From: Diospyros lotus | Taxonomy: Eukaryota; Streptophyta; Magnoliopsida; Ericales; Ebenaceae | DNA: 64,000 nt | NCBI RefSeq assembly: GCF_014633365.1 | Contig: NW_026267104.1 | Coordinates: 992,001-1,056,000, forward strand | Direction: 5' to 3' | Shown: one piece after another, positions 60,076 through 64,000 of the stretch | Numbering within the stretch: the first letter of the stretch is position 1 | Layout of the letters: every line of letters starts with the position of its first letter | The notes under the pieces: model-generated | The model's input: the letters and a program-made list of their open reading frames with translations, nothing else | Told to the model about the DNA's origin: nothing | The model's database searches: none | Made by a program: the position numbers and the translations under genes

Positions 60076-60547
60076 TTGACAAGGACAATAATTAGGGATG
60101 GACGATGCAGAAGTAGAGTTTATGAAGGCAAACATAGCAGAATTCGATGATAGACTTGGAAGGGTAGTGATAATGAGTAGAGTCCTATGTTTAAGAGTTC
60201 TAATTTTTTTTTCTTAAATTTTTAATCCACAGCGCCTAAATTTTACTTGTCCATTTGTCTCCGTCCCCCTCGTATATATGCTTATAACACGTGTAATTTA
60301 CGTTTTAACATAGATTAGCGTCAATGACTTGAGATGGCCCAAAAAAAAAAATTTGTAAGAAAGAATATGTTTAAATTTTAGTTGAGGATTAAAAATTACA
60401 TTTTTAATAGTTTTATATATTAAGTCCTTATTAATTTGTATTATTATAGTATGTGTTAGTTCTACACATCAATCCAGGGACACGTGGAATTGACATTGGA
60501 ATTTAGCAACGATTAGGGGAACTAGAATTAAGGACAATTTTGATTAA
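60076..60547. other. AT-rich spacer, likely LTP-gene 3' region
   Basis: No ORF or repeat ends seen. The part next to 60547 is probably the 3'UTR of the minus-strand LTP-like gene. Confidence 0.5.
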
Positions 60548-60998
60548 CTACAAGTAGCTATAGACCATTCTCCACACAACCGATGTTACGGCCGCCGCCG
60601 ACGCTGCGGTCTCCAGCTTCGCGCCACCACTGTGGCCAAGTCCAAATCCCACGACGGCCGGGCTCGGAGTCATGGTGACCGCCGGAGAACCTGAAGATGG
60701 ATGCATGATTTGAGAAGCCCATTTTACATGGATCAAATGAACTGATTAAGTAGAAAGAATAAGAAATAAGAATTAATTGGATCGGATCGACCCAATTTGC
60801 ATATACCTGGAGCAGCCGTGGAGTTGGGCTTCGTCCCAAACGAAACTTGATTAGAAGCAGCAGGTGGAGGTGGAGGCACCCCTTTGAGACCAAAATATAG
60901 CTACAAACTGGTTAGGACTTTGGTGCAATTTTTTATTTAGTAAAAATCAAATTTTAGAATGAATTGACAATTGTTTAGTCATATATATGCACGACAGT

Positions 60999-61030
<32 letters not shown>

Positions 61031-62041
61031 CCCAACATTCGCAAATGTCGTACGTTAACAGGGTGACCATATAAATTGTGATTTGGGGCTAAGTTTGTGA
61101 GTCCACCTAATTTCAAATAAGGGTAAAACATAACTTAATCGGTAAATTCAACCGATTAAAAGAGGATTTTTCTACACAAGTATATGGCTAAACTTATATT
61201 TTAACTTTTGTACTTTTATATTTTTTTAATGTAATCATATGAATTTTTTGTTATTTAAATTGAAACCCTACATTTGTATTTTTAAGTAAACTTAACTCTT
61301 AATACTTTGATTCTTTTTCGTGTGATAATTCTAATTTTTTATTGTTTTGACTATACTTATGAATTTATATTTTTAATTGATTTAATTTTTATACTTTGAC
61401 ATATTTTGTTATCTTATTATTTTTTTTTTACACACTAATATATAGAGATTAAATTGATTCGAGAATATAAATTTAGATGCATAGTTAAAATAAAAAAAAA
61501 TAAATAAATGATTACAAAAAAATGACGAAAAAAATATAGATTTGGCCCAAATAAATAGCATGTGTGCACGAAAACTGGTTTGTTCAGCCTATAGAGCGAT
61601 CTTGAATCTAAAAATCAGATTAAATATCATTATTCTTGAAGTAACCATGCATAATGAAGCACCTGAGCATGCAGAAAAGTCGGGTTGGAGGCCGCAAAGA
61701 GGAGGCAACTGGAAAGCAAGCGTGCTGTTAATGGGAAAGGGCCCAAAGACGGTGGCGTTAAGCAGCAGGAGGCAAAAGCAGCCGGGCTGTTGGTCGTAGA
61801 GCTGTTTCAGGCCTCCGCAGCACGGCTGCGACGGCAAGGGCACTGCTCCCTGCACGAACGGGATGCAAGAGGCCAGCTGCAGAAGGCTCGTCTCGCATTC
61901 GGCGAGGGTGGCGGCCGGCGGTGAACCGAGAGTAGTCCCGGCCGCCGCCGCCGCCGGGCTCTGTGGAACAATGGGATTCGGAAACCAAGCGAGCAAGATG
62001 GAGAAAACGAGAAGGGTGGAAGGGTATGGAAGAGAAGCCAT
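60548..62041 (-). CDS. GPI-anchored-type non-specific lipid-transfer-like protein (LTPG family)
   Basis: Secreted small cysteine-rich protein thought to bind lipids at the cell surface or in the wall. Exons 62041-61663, 60881-60807 and 60690-60548 join in phase 1 at both junctions; 198 residues. The ATG at 62041 starts MASLPYPST, followed by a hydrophobic signal peptide (about 1-26). The eight-cysteine motif is complete: C49, the C of LASCIPF, the CC of PSQPCCG, the CxC of GCFCLLL, then PLCGL and FSAC. After it comes a PPPPPAAS linker and a small-residue-rich tail (SGGAKLETAASAAAVTSVV), which in this family precedes a GPI-attachment signal. The tail is only moderately hydrophobic (VTSVVWRMVYSYL), so anchoring is likely but not certain. 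Introns 1 (781 bp) and 2 (116 bp) are GT-AG. Confidence 0.9.
60882..61662 (-). other. Intron 1 of the LTP-like gene
   Basis: AT-rich GT-AG intron with a TA/TG microsatellite at 61000-61030. No embedded gene seen. Confidence 0.8.
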
Positions 62042-64000
62042 TGATTAATTGATGGTAGGGTTAATTTGAAAGGTTGGTTTGATTGGGTTTTGCTTGGTTG
62101 AGAATGAGCATTAGGTTAAGGGTCCAGAATGGATGACACTGCAGTAGTGTGAGTGTCAACCCAACCGGTTCATGCTTCATGCATGCATGCATGCTGCTAA
62201 TTCACACGGAAAATGTTTAGGCATACCGAGTGTATGGAATAGGGGTGAGCATTTCAACCGAAATGGTGAAACCAGAATATACCGATATTATATAAAAATT
62301 AAATTAAATTAAATTGATCAAACAAAATACGAAAACTAAATAAATATTAGCCAATTAATCTTCAAAACAGATAGCGAGCTAATTTTCAAATTATTATTAC
62401 TCAAGTAACGAGCAATATTAGTTTATTAATTCATGAAACTATGTGAGTAATTACTATATCATACTCAATTAATATATAATATTAATCGAGTAATCAAAAT
62501 TTTACTCAAACAAAATCGATCGATTTGATTATTTTAATTTTTTTAATAGAAAAATCGAACTGAACTAAACTGACCCTCCAGAATTGAACCCACAATTTTG
62601 GTCAATTCATTCAATTCTTTTAGTTAAATCAAAATTTTGCTCCCCTTACCCATGGATGAGTTTATATATTCAACAATCAATATTTGGTCACATCATTTAT
62701 TTTATTTTTTTTTGTAAGTACACATCATTTAATATTACTCCTAGCACATTTAGAACTTGGAATTGGCATTATTATACCTTTTTAAACGACTATAACTTTC
62801 TTTTGAGATAATAGTTATTTGTTTTAAAATGAATACCCAAACTCGATACGAGGAAACTACACTCCATTTTGTATTGGGATGAAATAATGAAAGGAATAAG
62901 ACATTCAGCCGAGTAAAATAAAATAAAAAAAAATAGCAAAGATGGCCCTAAAATTGGGCTAATCGGGTAGCTAAAAAGTAAAGTTTGACCCAAATGGAAC
63001 GTAACTCAAAAAAGTGCGGATAAAGGGTGGTCCAATTAAGGGGTGAAGAGGCCCAAAATTGGAAGAAAATAATTAGGCTTCCTTGAGCCCAGTTAGAAAT
63101 TTTAACGAATGAACCAGACCCACTAAATAAAGAAAAAGCCCAGAAGGAGGTAATGTGAGTTTGGTTGTTAACGGCCCAAAAATGGCTGTGAGGCCCAACA
63201 ATGTGTAGTCAGATACTAAATTTGTTTTGTAAATTCGTACCAAATCCCTCCTATATATATATATATATATATATAGTCCACTCTGACTAAAATCTCGTAT
63301 TAAAAAAAGATTCACATCGTTACGAGTTTAATTAAAAATCGTAACTTTACTTTATTTGCTTATTGAAAAAAACAAAACCCATTATAATTTCTCATTGTTT
63401 ATGAAAATATCGACATCGTAACAACTTATTTCTAAACTTATAATAAAACTATATAATTTTTCTTCTCTTAATTAAATATTTCGTTATAAATATCGAGCAA
63501 CTGTATAATTTTGCTCTAAAATTTGTGGTGTAGGTTCCACATTTTGTTTATCTTTTTTCTTGTAATTGGTTTCTTGAGCTATAATTGATATATTCCAAGC
63601 GATTGCCTATTATTTTCAAAATGAAATTTTTTGATTTTAGGGTTTATGTAGATAGTAAAATATTTACTATATTAAGACAATTTAAAATTTTTTCTTAATC
63701 ATAAATTTGTTCTGAGTCTTAGAACCCATTTAGTAGAGTTTCAATTTTAGATTCTTGCATTCACTTTCGATATTTTGAAAACAGAAATCCGAACATTTGA
63801 TTACTTGTGTTTGTATGTATAAATTTTATTTTGACGAATATTTTTTAAAATTATAAAACTATTTAAAAATGCAAAAAATGTTAAATATAAAAGCTAAAAC
63901 CAACAAACAAAAACTTTCGAATTCTAATTTAAAAGCTCTTTTTTGTGATTATCTATTAACCAAAAATATATGATTTATAAAAAACCCTAATTGTTGTCAC
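62042..64000. other. LTP-gene upstream region and AT-rich intergenic DNA
   Basis: The first 150 bp are promoter/leader of the LTP-like gene, including a GCATGCATGCATGCATGC palindromic repeat (62180-62193; RY-like CATGCA words). 62241-62648 is a MITE-like block with TAGGGGTGAGCATTT and ATTTTGCTCCCCTTA ends. A TA microsatellite is at 63253-63275. No gene recognised up to the window end. Confidence 0.55.

Noticed and set aside
1..64000. CRISPR array, LTR retrotransposon with coding domains, viral or organellar insertion
   Set aside because: No regularly spaced repeats, no gag/pol-like ORFs, no paired LTRs, and no organelle gene sequence were recognised.

Overview
This window is nuclear DNA from a flowering plant, most likely a woody eudicot. 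The genes are split by many short AT-rich introns. Coding exons are GC-balanced and sit in very AT-rich intergenic DNA full of MITE-sized transposon remnants, microsatellites and homopolymers. Protein families are plant-specific or plant-typed: a calponin-homology kinesin-14, a single-B-box CONSTANS-like protein, a CRF-type AP2/ERF, a plant CCR4 homolog, a GPI-LTP-like protein and miR319. There is no bacterial or organellar gene organisation. All functional calls come from reading motifs and splice phases by eye, with no database search.

Layout. 1-8.2 kb (minus): a kinesin-14 with an N-terminal CH domain, 19 coding exons visible, cut off at the left edge before its C-terminal tail, and probably with a 5'UTR intron. 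8.3-10.6 kb: two AT-rich TIR-type repeats. 10.75-11.24 kb (plus): a two-exon gene for the complex I subunit NDUFB10/PDSW, possibly with a 3'UTR intron reaching 14.26 kb. 16.0-16.3 kb (minus): a MIR319 gene with the long foldback typical of the miR159/319 group. 16.4-21.4 kb: gene-free, with a MITE. 21.6-23.5 kb (minus): a CONSTANS-like (COL16-type) B-box/CCT regulator. 23.5-35.5 kb: about 12 kb of AT-rich DNA with several recognisable TIR elements. 35.6-42.0 kb (plus): a 14-exon CCR4-type exonuclease/endonuclease/phosphatase gene whose promoter side is bordered by a MITE. 46.0-47.3 kb (minus): an AP2/ERF of the cytokinin-response-factor type with a possible upstream ORF or alternative first exon. 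47.9-56.5 kb: gene-poor, with some GC-richer non-coding patches. 57.08-57.78 kb (plus): an intronless acidic, NLS-rich protein of unknown function. 58.7-60.1 kb: a tandem duplication and a foldback element about 1 kb long. 60.5-62.0 kb (minus): a three-exon LTPG-like secreted protein. 62.0-64.0 kb: AT-rich, no gene seen.

The genes do not form a pathway or cluster; this is ordinary plant gene spacing. The most useful observations are a probable U12-type AT-AC intron in the kinesin motor domain (the only splice solution that keeps the frame and gives a normal motor sequence), a MIR319 locus with a second paired segment in its loop, a GC-AG intron directly before the catalytic glutamate codon of the CCR4 homolog, an in-frame upstream exon candidate for the ERF, and a foldback repeat that could give hairpin RNA. 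I found no convincing evidence of a wholly new biological system.
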